Shown here in pieces: positions 24,372 to 37,057 of a stretch of 64,000 bases of DNA. The position numbers and the translations under genes were made by a program. Position 1 is the first letter of the stretch. The number at the start of each line of letters is the position of its first letter. The stretch is from positions 496,001-560,000 of the forward strand of contig NZ_FNKY01000001.1 in NCBI RefSeq assembly GCF_900103165.1, read 5' to 3'. A model generated the notes under the pieces. That model made no database searches. It worked only from the letters and a program-made list of their open reading frames with translations, and was not told the DNA's origin. This stretch comes from Nitrosospira multiformis. Lineage in GTDB: Bacteria > Pseudomonadota > Gammaproteobacteria > Burkholderiales > Nitrosomonadaceae.

Positions 24372-24899
24372 ATGAAGATACTTTCGATACTTGCAACGTT
24401 GATGGCAATCGCTCTGTTTTTTGGAAGTCAGTCCGCACGTGCTGAGCCGCTTAAAGTGGGCCAGCCGGCGCCGGATTTCAATCTCCCTGATCAGAGCGGA
24501 AAAACTCATAAGCTTGCGGATTATCGCGGCAAGTGGCTGGCGTTGTATTTCTATGTCAAGGATGACACGCCCGGCTGCACCGAGCAGGCATGCAAATTTC
24601 GCGATGATATCCACCAGCTAACGGATCTGGGTGCGCAAGTTGTCGGCGTGAGCGTGGACGATAGCGCCAGTCATGCCAATTTTGCCAAGAAATATAATCT
24701 GCCTTTCCCGCTTCTGGCGGATGGCAAGGGCGAGATCGCCGCGCGCTACGACTCGCTGCGGGGCGATGGCGGGATGGCCAAGCGCAATACTTTCCTGATC
24801 GACCCGCAAGGCAGGATTGCCAAAATTTATTTGTCGGCCAGCACTTCGCGCAATTCTGCTGAAGTGATCGAGGATTTAAAGAAACTGAAGGGTTTGTGA
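24372..24899 (+). CDS. Periplasmic PrxQ/Bcp-type peroxiredoxin
   Basis: 175 codons from the ATG at 24,372 (GGAGG upstream). A signal peptide (ILSILATLMAIALFFGSQSARA) exports it, unlike cytosolic Bcp. The thioredoxin-fold core has DDTPGCTEQACKFRD, with the peroxidatic Cys and the resolving Cys five residues later, the PrxQ arrangement. It reduces hydrogen and organic peroxides with thiol donors. The promoter region is occupied by the RAYT/REP module, and an 80-bp duplicate of its start survives at 23.5 kb. Confidence 0.92.
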   Translation: MKILSILATLMAIALFFGSQSARAEPLKVGQPAPDFNLPDQSGKTHKLADYRGKWLALYFYVKDDTPGCTEQACKFRDDIHQLTDLGAQVVGVSVDDSASHANFAKKYNLPFPLLADGKGEIAARYDSLRGDGGMAKRNTFLIDPQGRIAKIYLSASTSRNSAEVIEDLKKLKGL

Positions 24900-24972
24900 A
24901 CGGGCTTTATAGCTGATAAACGGAGCTGTACGGCTTTAGATTTCAGGATTCAATCATAAGGAAATAATCATC

Positions 24973-25368
24973 ATGGCAAAACTGACCGAAGACCAGTTGA
25001 CGCAACTGAAAACATCGCTGCAACAACGCTATCTGGATTTGCGGGAAGAAGTCCGTGGTGAACTGGAACGTTCGGGCGAGCAGCGTTATATCGACCTGGC
25101 GGGGAGCGTGCGTGATGCCGGCGACGGCTCGGTGGCGGATATGCTGCTGGATATCAATACCGCCATGGTGGACCGTCAGGTGCATGAGATGCGCGAGGTG
25201 GAGGCGGCCTTAAAACGCCTGGCGGAATTGAGTTTCGGCGATTGTATCGATTGTAGCGGCGAAATCGGTTTTGACCGGCTGATGGCTTATCCCACTGCGC
25301 AACGATGTGTGCAATGCCAGAGTCTCCATGAGAAAACCTATTCCCACGAAGGAACTCCAACCCTCTAG
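24973..25368 (+). CDS. TraR/DksA-type zinc-finger protein
   Basis: 131 codons. An N-terminal coiled coil (about residues 3-70) is followed by a C4 zinc finger (CIDCSGEIGFDRLMAYPTAQ then RCVQCQ). DksA proteins enter the RNA polymerase secondary channel and modulate transcription with ppGpp. At the coiled-coil tip the DxxDxA motif of DksA reads DAGDGS, so this is a DksA-like paralogue, possibly with altered activity. It lies 73 bp after the peroxiredoxin gene and converges on the Smr gene. Confidence 0.88.
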   Translation: MAKLTEDQLTQLKTSLQQRYLDLREEVRGELERSGEQRYIDLAGSVRDAGDGSVADMLLDINTAMVDRQVHEMREVEAALKRLAELSFGDCIDCSGEIGFDRLMAYPTAQRCVQCQSLHEKTYSHEGTPTL

Positions 25369-25403
25369 CAAGCTTGCGGCGATGGCGTCATCGCTGCAAG
25401 GCA

Positions 25404-26003
25404 TTATCTCGCGGGTGCCGATGCCTTGAGCAGTACCAGCACCGCGCCGCTGCCGCCATCTTCCGGTCTGGCCTGACAAAAAGCCAGTACGTCATCGCGC
25501 TGCGAGAGCCAGCTTCCAATCCTGACCTTCAACACCGGCTCGTGAGATTTTGAGCCAAGCCCCTTGCCGTGTATCACTCGCACGCAACGGAAACCGCGTT
25601 TGTTACTGGTATCGAGAAAAGTCACCAGTTCCCTGCGCGCCTCGTCACGGGTGTATCCATGCAGGTCGAGTTGCGCCTGAATCCCCCAATGGCCGCGCCG
25701 CAGCCGCCGCAAGGTCTGGCGTGAGACACCGGGACGCAGGAATGACCACTCATCGCCCGCCTCCATCTCCAGCGAGATATGATCGGATAGCGAGTCATCC
25801 AGCGCGGTTTGTTCGTCATGTGGAATCTGACGCGGGATGGGTGGGGGTGGATTACCGGTCTGGGGCGTCTGGCCGGATTTGGGCAACGGCGCTACATCCC
25901 GAACCGCGTTGCGGAACAATGCAGTGTCGTCATCGACAGTTCCGGATGCCGCCGCATTACCGGTTGGAGGCTCGGTTGCAGACTTCTTGACCCGCCGTTT
26001 CAT
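25404..26003 (-). CDS. Smr-domain protein
   Basis: 199 codons. The N-terminal ~95 residues are low-complexity and Pro-rich. The C-terminal Smr domain has LDLHGYTRDEARRELVTF, HGKGLGSKS and GGSGAVLVLL, as in the SmrA/MutS2-tail family of DNA-nicking or RNA-cleaving endonucleases. The role of such stand-alone proteins is unsettled; recent work on relatives points to ribosome-associated mRNA cleavage. It follows trxB on the minus strand with a 35-bp gap. Confidence 0.9.
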   Translation of the reverse strand: MKRRVKKSATEPPTGNAAASGTVDDDTALFRNAVRDVAPLPKSGQTPQTGNPPPPIPRQIPHDEQTALDDSLSDHISLEMEAGDEWSFLRPGVSRQTLRRLRRGHWGIQAQLDLHGYTRDEARRELVTFLDTSNKRGFRCVRVIHGKGLGSKSHEPVLKVRIGSWLSQRDDVLAFCQARPEDGGSGAVLVLLKASAPAR

Positions 26004-26038
26004 ATGAGCTTCTCAAGCCGTGGTTGCTCAATGGCTAC

Positions 26039-29642
<3,604 letters not shown>

Positions 29643-29689
29643 ATCGGGTTCATCTGATCATAAGTGGGTAGTAGGCGTGGGGGTAGCGG

Positions 29690-30037
29690 CTAACGCCGTG
29701 ATAGTTCCGTTACCGTCATTCCCAGCGATTCACCATTGATAATCGCAATATTCGCCACCTTCACCTTGATGGTGATTTTTTCGTTCATTTTAGGCAGATC
29801 GGCTTCCGTCAGGATGGTAACCTCTCCGCTATCGTCCTTTAACACGTAGGCCTTTGTATTCAATAACGGAATCCGCGTGGGATCTTTTGCGATACCCCGG
29901 AGCGTAACTTCCTTGCCGTCGAAATTGGCAGGAGATATATTGATTTCGTTAATGGGGGTTGCATTGATGGCGTCGCAACCACCGAGCAGAATCCCTATAA
30001 TCGCCGCCACTACCGCCTGAGCGAGGCAATTCCTCAC
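29690..30037 (-). CDS. Small lipoprotein with OB-fold-like domain, between recX and alaS
   Basis: 115 codons from a GTG at 30,037, chosen because AAGGAGGAAGC sits right before it. The start overlaps the recX stop (GTGA), so translation is coupled. The signal peptide ends in a lipobox (LLGGC). The mature part, with SPANFDGKEVTLRGIAKDP and AYVLKDDSGEVTILTE, resembles a small tRNA_anti-like OB fold. Its insertion between recX and alaS is unusual, and its function is unknown. Confidence 0.75.
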   Translation of the reverse strand: MRNCLAQAVVAAIIGILLGGCDAINATPINEINISPANFDGKEVTLRGIAKDPTRIPLLNTKAYVLKDDSGEVTILTEADLPKMNEKITIKVKVANIAIINGESLGMTVTELSRR

Positions 30038-30498
30038 GCTTCCTCCTTGTCGGCGTGGCGCAATACCTGACGTATCACTTCCGCCGTAAATCCCCGTCCC
30101 ATGAGGAAACGCATTTGCCTGCCAAGCTCTTTCGCATTGGCAGGCATCGCACCAAATTTTTTCCGCCATACTTCGCGCGCATTTTCCTGCTCGGTTTCCC
30201 TGATATTGGGCAACGCCGCGGCGATTAAATTCTCCGCGATACCCTTTTCACGTAATTCATGCACAATCCGTTGACTGCCAAACTTGTTTTTACGCATGTG
30301 TATTACCTGCTCCACCATGCGCACGGCTGACAGAAAGCCGCGTTGTTCGAGTGTGTCCAGCAAGGAAGAAAGTTCTTCGGGAGTTTGAGCATGGGGCGCG
30401 AGCTTTCTTTGCAGCTCGAGCCGGGAGTGCTCCCGCCGCGCCAGATAACCCAAGGCGCGGGTTTTCAGGTTCGGCTCGATACGCCGCGGCGCTTTCAC
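30034..30498 (-). CDS. recX: RecA regulator RecX
   Basis: 154 codons, typical for RecX. It binds RecA filaments and limits their extension. The family pattern of three-helix repeats is visible: ALGYLARREHSRLELQRKL, then FLSAVRMVEQVIHMRKNKFG and RQMRFLMGRGFTAEVIRQVL. It lies 21 bp after recA and is coupled at its 3' end to the lipoprotein gene. Confidence 0.95.
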   Translation of the reverse strand: MKAPRRIEPNLKTRALGYLARREHSRLELQRKLAPHAQTPEELSSLLDTLEQRGFLSAVRMVEQVIHMRKNKFGSQRIVHELREKGIAENLIAAALPNIRETEQENAREVWRKKFGAMPANAKELGRQMRFLMGRGFTAEVIRQVLRHADKEEA

Positions 30499-30519
30499 GA
30501 CAACATCATGCCAGCGCGA

Positions 30520-31539
30520 TTATTCCACGTCGGCGGTTTCGGCCTGATTGGCGACTCCCACGGCCGCGCGGATCTTCGATTCGATTTCCATCGCCACGTC
30601 GTGGTGCTCTTTCAGATACTCGCGGGCATTGTCCTTGCCCTGACCTATTTTGTCTCCCTTGTAGGCATACCAGGCGCCGGATTTCTCGATCAGCTTATGT
30701 TGCACGCCCAGCTCGACGATTTCACCTTCGCGCGAAATCCCTTCGCCATAGAGGATATCGAATTCGGCCTGTTTGAATGGCGGCGCAACCTTGTTTTTGA
30801 CGACCTTGACGCGGGTTTCGCTGCCGATCACCTCATCGCCTTTTTTGATGGAGCCGGTCCGGCGTATGTCGAGACGCACCGATGCGTAGAATTTCAACGC
30901 ATTGCCGCCGGTAGTCGTCTCGGGGCTGCCGAACATGACGCCGATTTTCATGCGGATCTGGTTGATGAAAATCACCATGGTATTGCTGCGCTTGATGTTG
31001 GCGGTAAGCTTGCGCAACGCCTGCGACATTAATCTCGCTTGCAGGCCCATTTGAGGCTCGCCCATCTCGCCTTCGATCTCCGCCTTGGGTGTCAGGGCGG
31101 CGACCGAATCCACCACCACCACATCAACCGAGCCCGAGCGTACCAGCATATCGGCGATTTCCAACGCTTGCTCACCGTTATCGGGTTGAGATATCAATAA
31201 TTCCTGCACATTGACGCCGATCTTTTGCGCGTATTGCGGGTCCAGGGCGTGCTCCGCGTCAATGAATGCCGCAGTACCCCCCCTTTTCTGCATTTCCGCG
31301 ATGACTTGCAGGGTAAGGGTGGTTTTGCCGGATGACTCCGGACCATAAATTTCAATGACCCGTCCTCGCGGCAACCCTCCCACACCCAGCGCGATATCGA
31401 GCCCCAGCGAGCCGGTAGAAATTACCTGGATGTCTTTGGCAACATCGCTGGCGCCCAAACGCATGATCGAGCCTTTGCCAAACTGTTTCTCGATCTGGGA
31501 GAGTGCCGCCGCCAGCGCTTTGCTTCTGTTTTCGTCCAT
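30520..31539 (-). CDS. recA: Recombinase A
   Basis: 339 codons. RecA forms filaments on single-stranded DNA, drives strand exchange and triggers LexA cleavage. The Walker A motif [10 protein letters not shown] lies near residue 65; [20 protein letters not shown] and loop L2 ([18 protein letters not shown]) are intact. No CTGT-N8-ACAG LexA box is visible in the ~220-bp upstream gap, so the SOS control familiar from gammaproteobacteria is not evident from sequence. Confidence 0.99.
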   Translation of the reverse strand: MDENRSKALAAALSQIEKQFGKGSIMRLGASDVAKDIQVISTGSLGLDIALGVGGLPRGRVIEIYGPESSGKTTLTLQVIAEMQKRGGTAAFIDAEHALDPQYAQKIGVNVQELLISQPDNGEQALEIADMLVRSGSVDVVVVDSVAALTPKAEIEGEMGEPQMGLQARLMSQALRKLTANIKRSNTMVIFINQIRMKIGVMFGSPETTTGGNALKFYASVRLDIRRTGSIKKGDEVIGSETRVKVVKNKVAPPFKQAEFDILYGEGISREGEIVELGVQHKLIEKSGAWYAYKGDKIGQGKDNAREYLKEHHDVAMEIESKIRAAVGVANQAETADVE

Positions 31540-31759
31540 GGATTTTCCTCTTAAGAATGGGGCTGATTATCGCATATGTGACTCAGCGCGGGAAGGCAAG
31601 GGAGAATGACAATGTGTTCGCAATGGTTCACGGGAACGTCATTTCCCATTTCTACCCAATGGGGCATCTTGTTGAAAGGCGATTGAACCGTGAGCGGATG
31701 CATCAGGAAATATCAGGAAGACAAGGCGAATTAATCGAGGCCATTTATTCCCTGTGTAT

Positions 31760-33127
31760 CTAAGGCAAAATATAAGTGTTGAAATAACGCTCCGCCCTGG
31801 CTGGATCAAGCTTGCGCAGGGCGTGATAAATTCCCCTCATCTTGCCGCGTTCGTTCAGTAGTGCGTAGTTCACGCCCAGGTTATACCAGGCATCGGCATT
31901 CTCCGGCTGTATACGCACTGTTTCCTGATAGGCCAGAGCCGCCTCTCCATGCAGATTCAGATTGTCATAGGTACTGCCCAGATTGAACCAGGCACCCGAA
32001 TTCTCCGGCTGTATGCGCAGCGCCTCCCGATAAGCATGAATGGCGTGGGCGTAATGCTTGAGTTCATAGTGAGTATTACCCAGGTCGTACCAGGCCTCTG
32101 CATTCTCCGGCTGTATGCGCAGAGCGTCCCGATAGGCATGGATGGCATGATCGTATTCTTTGAGGCTGGCATAGGCAACACCAAGTTTATGCCATGCCTC
32201 GTCATACTCGGCCTGGTTGCGTATCGCCTCGCGATAGGCTTGAACCGCCTGGGTGTATTGTTTAAGATGGGCGGAAGCCGCCCCCACGCTATACCATGCT
32301 GCCGCGTTTGCCGGATCGCGCTTGACTTCCTGCTGAGCGAATCTTAACAGCGTCTGCCAGTCGGCTTTCTTCTCCAGCGCCATGGCACGGTTAAGCCAAG
32401 CCAAGCCAGTTATGGTTGTTATCGTTTGAACAGGTTGTGCCCGTTTCGATAATTCGCCGATCCACTCCACCGGCAGCGCAAATGTGAAGTTTTGACGTTC
32501 TAAAGACTGGAGCGAAAGGAGTCCTATCAGCCGCCCCTGGTCATCGACCAGCGCTCCACCGCTGGAGCCTGAAGAGACAGCGACAGAGACATGCATATAT
32601 TGTGATCCCCCATGCGGCCGCGTGTTGGACACAACGCCTTCGCGCAGCACCAGTTCATGGCCGCCGGATACACTGATGGCATGAATGCGCTGGCCGGCTC
32701 TGATTTTTCCGGCTGAACCCAGCGTAATGGGTGTGCCTCGCAAATGGGGTACATTCAACTGGCAAAGATCACGAGCCGGGTCAGCGTATTGCAGCGTGGC
32801 TTTGAAAGTGCTGCCTGATTTTCGCACCAGGGTACTTTTTCCTTCCTTGGCGAGTTCCTTGACCACATGGCAGTCGGTCACCACCTGATCCGCGCCAACC
32901 ACTACGCCGCTGCCCTGGAGAATGGATTTACCATGGGTATCCACCACGTCTACTTCCACCACGGAAGGTGACACCCGCATAACCATACGTTCAGGGGTCA
33001 ATGGGATATGGGGAACATGGAGAACATCGGCGGCGGCAAATGACGAAAGCAAGGCCAGTCCCAAACCTCCCATCTTTACTGGCAGGATATCCTGTTTTTT
33101 TTGCCGGTTATTCGGACTCACAGCCAT
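31760..33127 (-). CDS. Exported trypsin-like serine protease with C-terminal TPRs
   Basis: 455 codons. A basic N-terminus and hydrophobic stretch (MGGLGLALLSSFAAA) form a signal peptide; a second possible start is 54 bases in. The protease half has the full triad: His in VTDCHVV, Asp in PARDLCQL and Ser in SSGSSGGALVDD. The C-terminal half has about five TPRs (AWYDLGNTHYELKHYAHAIH and similar, each ending ALRIQPEN). DegP-like proteases with TPRs instead of PDZ domains may dock specific partners; the target is unknown. Confidence 0.88.
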   Translation of the reverse strand: MAVSPNNRQKKQDILPVKMGGLGLALLSSFAAADVLHVPHIPLTPERMVMRVSPSVVEVDVVDTHGKSILQGSGVVVGADQVVTDCHVVKELAKEGKSTLVRKSGSTFKATLQYADPARDLCQLNVPHLRGTPITLGSAGKIRAGQRIHAISVSGGHELVLREGVVSNTRPHGGSQYMHVSVAVSSGSSGGALVDDQGRLIGLLSLQSLERQNFTFALPVEWIGELSKRAQPVQTITTITGLAWLNRAMALEKKADWQTLLRFAQQEVKRDPANAAAWYSVGAASAHLKQYTQAVQAYREAIRNQAEYDEAWHKLGVAYASLKEYDHAIHAYRDALRIQPENAEAWYDLGNTHYELKHYAHAIHAYREALRIQPENSGAWFNLGSTYDNLNLHGEAALAYQETVRIQPENADAWYNLGVNYALLNERGKMRGIYHALRKLDPARAERYFNTYILP

Positions 33128-33252
33128 ATCAACCCGTCAATTTGAATACGCATCGTAGCGCATTGACTCGATTTATGTGCGTCAGCAACAATAATCGCGT
33201 GCAATAAAAAAGTGTAAAATGCCGGATTATTTACCGAAAGCTGCGGAACCAT

Positions 33253-33891
33253 ATGGAAATCAAGGAAATTAACAAAGAGTCCGCCAATTATCCTGCGAGG
33301 AAACCGATCCAGCCGCTGGCATATTTCATCTTCGCCACACGCTGGCTGCAATTACCGTTGTACCTTGGGCTGATTCTTGCCCAATGCGTATACGTGTACC
33401 ACTTCTGGGTTGAATTGACCGATCTGATTGGCGCCGTCATGGGTAACGCGGCGTCGTTACAGCATATTCTGGACGCGGTGGCTATTGAAGGCGCGCCCAG
33501 GCCTACCAAGATCAGTGAAACCACCATTATGCTGGTCGTGCTGGGTTTGATAGACGTGGTGATGATTTCCAATCTGCTCATTATGGTAATTATCGGCGGC
33601 TATGAAACGTTCGTGTCGCGTATGAATCTGGAGGGCCATCCCGATCAGCCGGAGTGGCTGTCGCATGTCAATGCATCGGTGCTAAAGGTCAAACTCGCTA
33701 CCGCCATTATTGGCATTTCGTCTATCCACTTGCTCAAGACCTTTATCAATGCCAACGCATATGACGAAAAAACCATCCTCGCTCAAACGGGAATCCATGT
33801 CGTTTTCCTGCTCTCGGCTATTGCAATCGCTTACAGTGACCGCATCATGTCGAGTACGAGCGCGCACAGGGAGGCCCAGGAATCCCACTGA
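33253..33891 (+). CDS. YqhA/UPF0114 family membrane protein
   Basis: 212 codons. Four predicted membrane helices; the second and third flank [20 protein letters not shown] and YETFVSRM, the family signature. It is somewhat longer at both ends than E. coli YqhA. The function of the family is not established, although small-molecule or ion transport has been suggested. It is divergent from the protease-TPR gene and converges on pncC. Confidence 0.88.
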   Translation: MEIKEINKESANYPARKPIQPLAYFIFATRWLQLPLYLGLILAQCVYVYHFWVELTDLIGAVMGNAASLQHILDAVAIEGAPRPTKISETTIMLVVLGLIDVVMISNLLIMVIIGGYETFVSRMNLEGHPDQPEWLSHVNASVLKVKLATAIIGISSIHLLKTFINANAYDEKTILAQTGIHVVFLLSAIAIAYSDRIMSSTSAHREAQESH

Positions 33892-33905
33892 GCGATAGTA
33901 CGTCC

Positions 33906-34415
33906 TCAAGCGGTCACAGGCGGGATCCCGTGCAGTAGATCTATTACACCCTGCAGTGCTCCCGCCACCGCTTGCCGCCTTATTGCCTCGCGGCTGCCGC
34001 TAAAATAGCGGGTTTCGGTAAGAGCAAGACCCTCTTTCATTAGCCAGGCGAAACATACCATCCCCACGGGTTTTTCCGCTGTGCCGCCGTCCGGACCGGC
34101 AATGCCGGTAACGGAAACCGCAACCTGCGCATGGCTGCGCGTGACGGCACCTTCGGCCATTTCATATGCAACCTCCCTGGATACCGCACCGTTTTGTTCG
34201 AGCGTCTTGCTGCTCACACCCAGCATTTCGCGCTTTGAGATATCTGCGTACGTGATAAAACCGCGTTCATACCAGGCGGAACTTCCGGCGATTGACGTGA
34301 TGGTTTGTCCCAGCCAGCCGCCTGTGCAGGATTCGGCACTGGCAAGCATCAATTCCTGCCGGGCGAGCGCCAGTCCAACTTGCCGGGCGAGATCTTCCAG
34401 TTCCGGATCATCCAT
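33906..34415 (-). CDS. pncC: Nicotinamide-nucleotide amidohydrolase (CinA C-terminal domain)
   Basis: 169 codons, the single-domain form. It hydrolyses NMN to nicotinate mononucleotide in pyridine nucleotide recycling. The family motif SAESCTGGWLGQTITSIAGS lies near residue 27, followed by YADISKREMLGV, SVTGIAGPDGGTAEKPVGMV and RYFSGSREAIR. It is the last gene of the leftward nusB-thiL-pgpA block. Confidence 0.95.
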   Translation of the reverse strand: MDDPELEDLARQVGLALARQELMLASAESCTGGWLGQTITSIAGSSAWYERGFITYADISKREMLGVSSKTLEQNGAVSREVAYEMAEGAVTRSHAQVAVSVTGIAGPDGGTAEKPVGMVCFAWLMKEGLALTETRYFSGSREAIRRQAVAGALQGVIDLLHGIPPVTA

Positions 34416-34446
34416 GATTTGTCCATCCTGAAATTTTTACGTCTTA

Positions 34447-34950
34447 CTATATTACAAATGCTTTCCACGCCGCCAGACACAAAAGCGTGAAAAATGCAGC
34501 CAGCAGGTCATCAAACATGACACCGAAGCCGCCACGCAATTTGTTGTCGTAATATCGGATCGGCGGCGGTTTGATAATATCGAACAGACGAAACAGCAGA
34601 AACGCAAATGCCTGCCATATCAAGCTATGGGGCGTGAACACCAGCACCAGCAGAAAAGCCACGATCTCATCCCAGACCATGCCGCCATGGTCATGAGCAC
34701 CAAGCGCTTTGCCGGTAACATTGCAAGCCCAGATGCCGATAAGAAACAGCGCGGCAATCAGCCACAGAAGTTTGGCAGGATCAAGGAAGTAATCAAGCAG
34801 CCAGAATAACGGGAAGGCGGCAAGCGTCCCCGCAGTGCCGGGTGCAGCCGGACTCAAACCTGCGCCGCCACCGAATGCGATGAAGTGCGCAACATGACGC
34901 CGTACAAACGCTTTATCGGGATGAAAGTCCTCAGACGTGGAAGTGGTCAT
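34447..34950 (-). CDS. pgpA: Phosphatidylglycerophosphatase A
   Basis: 167 codons from the ATG at 34,950, overlapping the thiL end by 20 bp. It dephosphorylates phosphatidylglycerol phosphate at the inner membrane. The family motifs FGGGAGLSPAAPGTAGTLAA, HDHGGMVWDEIVAF and the C-terminal RLFDIIKPPPIRYYD are present, with four hydrophobic segments. The nusB-thiL-pgpA order is common in Proteobacteria. Confidence 0.96.
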   Translation of the reverse strand: MTTSTSEDFHPDKAFVRRHVAHFIAFGGGAGLSPAAPGTAGTLAAFPLFWLLDYFLDPAKLLWLIAALFLIGIWACNVTGKALGAHDHGGMVWDEIVAFLLVLVFTPHSLIWQAFAFLLFRLFDIIKPPPIRYYDNKLRGGFGVMFDDLLAAFFTLLCLAAWKAFVI

Positions 34951-35902
34951 ATCCCTTCGTCTCCAGTGTGATGGTATTGCCCGCGGCATCCAGCACGACC
35001 AGACCTTCTCCTTCGTCAATTTCGCCAATGCGGGTCAACGGAATCCGCTGTTCAAGAGAGAGCATTTCGATTTTTTTGCGCCTGGACCTGGGTACAGTAA
35101 AACAAAGCTCATAGTCGTCTCCGCCTGCCAGCAGGCATTCCAGCGCCAGCGCCCGGGGAAGACATCGCTTCATTGCCGCAGAGCAATTTATTTCACTTAT
35201 ATTAATGACAGCGGCAACTTTAGAACTTTTCAGGATGTGCCCCAGATCCGCCAGCAGCCCATCGGAAATATCGATGGCGCTATCGGCAAGGCCGATCAAC
35301 CGCTGCCCTAATTCAACCCGTGCCGTCGGGGTATGCAGCGCGGACAGGCATCCCGTGATTTCGCCAGGTTCAAGCACCATACGCCGCTGCACGTGAGCAA
35401 GCGCCAGGGCAGCATCGCCTAGCTGGCCGGATATCCAGATATCATCACCCGGCCTGGCGCCGCTACGGCGCAACGCTTTTCCTGTTGCCACTTCACCTAT
35501 GATCGTTACGCTGATAGCGAGCGGACCACGCGTTGTGTCTCCACCGACAAGGTCCACCTGATGCGCTTGAGCAAGCCCAAAAAAACCATCGGCAAATGCT
35601 TCCAGCCATTTTTCATCCGTACGCACCGTAGGTTCCGGCAGTGCCAGCGAAAGTATGGCCCACCGTGGCCTGGCACCCATTGCGGCCATATCGGAAAGAT
35701 TCACTGCGAGGGATTTGTGACCCAGCTTGCGTGGATCGGCATCGGCGAAAAAATGCTGGCCAGCTACCAGCATGTCGGTGGAAACTGCCAGTTCCATTCC
35801 CCTTGCGGGCTTGATCAGCGCCGCGTCATCCCCCACCCCCAATACTGCGCCGGGGCTCGGGCGGGTAAAATAGCGATCGATAATGTCGAATTCGGAGAGC
35901 AT
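34931..35902 (-). CDS. thiL: Thiamine-monophosphate kinase
   Basis: 323 codons from the ATG at 35,902 (MLSEFDII is the usual start). It makes thiamine diphosphate from thiamine monophosphate and ATP. GVGDDAALI near residue 25, STDMLVAGQHF, LGHKSLAVNLSDMAAMG, LVGGDTTRGP and the closing LLAGGDDYELCFT motif are intact. Confidence 0.97.
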   Translation of the reverse strand: MLSEFDIIDRYFTRPSPGAVLGVGDDAALIKPARGMELAVSTDMLVAGQHFFADADPRKLGHKSLAVNLSDMAAMGARPRWAILSLALPEPTVRTDEKWLEAFADGFFGLAQAHQVDLVGGDTTRGPLAISVTIIGEVATGKALRRSGARPGDDIWISGQLGDAALALAHVQRRMVLEPGEITGCLSALHTPTARVELGQRLIGLADSAIDISDGLLADLGHILKSSKVAAVINISEINCSAAMKRCLPRALALECLLAGGDDYELCFTVPRSRRKKIEMLSLEQRIPLTRIGEIDEGEGLVVLDAAGNTITLETKGYDHFHV

Positions 35903-35918
35903 GGATACTACGCGGATG

Positions 35919-36017
35919 ATCAACCTGAATCCGGTAGCCGGGCAGGGTGGAGTACGCGGTTTTTGCGGATCATAGCCTCGACTGAAAAATGAGCAGTCAA
36001 CTGCCGGATTTAGGATT
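35919..36017. repeat. Dispersed palindromic repeat, family A, copy 3
   Basis: Left end AACCTGAATCCGGTAGCCG, right end AGTCAACTGCCGGATTTAGG: terminal inverted repeats around a ~60-bp centre containing CTGAAAAATGAG. The right end supplies the last bases of nusB, including its stop codon. It separates nusB from thiL. Confidence 0.85.
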
Positions 36018-36525
36018 ATATTTTCGCATTGATCTCAACCGTTCGCAGCTTCGCCGCCAATTTATCCAGCACGCCGTTCACGTATTTATGTCCATCGGTA
36101 CCGCCATAGGTTTTGGCTAATTCCACGGCCTCGTTGATGACTGCTCGATAAGGCATCTCCAGGTGGCTGGCAAGCTCGTGGGTACTCAACAGCAGAATGG
36201 CAACCTCCACGGGACTGAGCTCCTTCAACGGCCGGTCGAGATGAGGCTGAATTTCCTTCTCCAGTTCGGAGACATTCGCCAGCACGCCTCGCAACAGAAC
36301 GGAAAGATACTCTTCATCTGTCCTGGGAAATTCGTTGGTTTCACGGAGCTGCGCTTCGATGGCCTCAACGGTTCCACCCGCCACCCGCCATTGATAAAGC
36401 CCCTGCAAAGCCAGTTCGCGGGATCGGCGCCGCCGGGTTTTACGGCCCGGTTTGCCCGCCGGATGGCCTGTTAACTGTTTTAATGACGGGGTGGATGATT
36501 TACTTGCCGGTTTAGTCTGCGTCAT
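36016..36525 (-). CDS. nusB: Transcription antitermination factor NusB
   Basis: 169 codons. NusB binds boxA RNA with NusE (S10) and supports rRNA antitermination. An unusually long basic N-terminus (KPGRKTRRRRSRELALQGLY) leads into the helical core with ELSPVEVAILLLSTHEL, PYRAVINEAVELAKTYGG and KYVNGVLDKLA. The 3' end and stop lie in a family A repeat. It follows ribH by 10 bp. Confidence 0.95.
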   Translation of the reverse strand: MTQTKPASKSSTPSLKQLTGHPAGKPGRKTRRRRSRELALQGLYQWRVAGGTVEAIEAQLRETNEFPRTDEEYLSVLLRGVLANVSELEKEIQPHLDRPLKELSPVEVAILLLSTHELASHLEMPYRAVINEAVELAKTYGGTDGHKYVNGVLDKLAAKLRTVEINAKI

Positions 36526-36535
36526 TGGGTCGATT

Positions 36536-37018
36536 TCATTGGGTCACTTCGTCGAGCTCTCTTAGCAGATTGGCCATCTCCAACGCTACTTGCGCGACCT
36601 CGGCGCCTTTCTGGCTCATGCGCGCCAATGCCTGATCGTCGGTATCGGCGGTAAGTATGCCGTTGGCGACAGGGATGCCGGTATCAAGCTGCACTGCAGC
36701 CACACCACTGGCCGATTGATTGGCTACAACCTCGAAATGATAGGTGTCTCCGCGGATCACCGCGCCTAATGCCACCAGTGCGTCAAACTGGTCGGTTAAA
36801 GCCATTCTTTGCAACGCGAGGGGAATTTCCAGTGCGCCCGGAACTGTTACCAGCAACATGCCTGACTCCTGCACGCCCCTTTTCACCAGTTCCGCGGTGC
36901 AAGCTCCCAGCAGCCCCTCGCTCACATTTGCGTTGAAGCGGCTCATAACAATGCCGATACGCAGCTCCGTGCCGTCAAGATCCGGTTCAACTTCAAGAAT
37001 GTTGTCATAACGTGCCAT
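36536..37018 (-). CDS. ribH: 6,7-dimethyl-8-ribityllumazine synthase
   Basis: 160 codons from the ATG at 37,018 (AGGAG upstream). It condenses the pyrimidine and the four-carbon precursor in the penultimate step of riboflavin synthesis. [27 protein letters not shown] and [19 protein letters not shown] with the catalytic His are present. It lies between ribBA and nusB. Confidence 0.97.
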   Translation of the reverse strand: MARYDNILEVEPDLDGTELRIGIVMSRFNANVSEGLLGACTAELVKRGVQESGMLLVTVPGALEIPLALQRMALTDQFDALVALGAVIRGDTYHFEVVANQSASGVAAVQLDTGIPVANGILTADTDDQALARMSQKGAEVAQVALEMANLLRELDEVTQ

Positions 37019-37057
37019 GTGTACTCCTGTTACAAAATTGAATCGCAAACAAAGGAT

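Noticed and set aside
31540-31759. LexA box upstream of recA
   Set aside because: No CTGT-N8-ACAG-type palindrome present.
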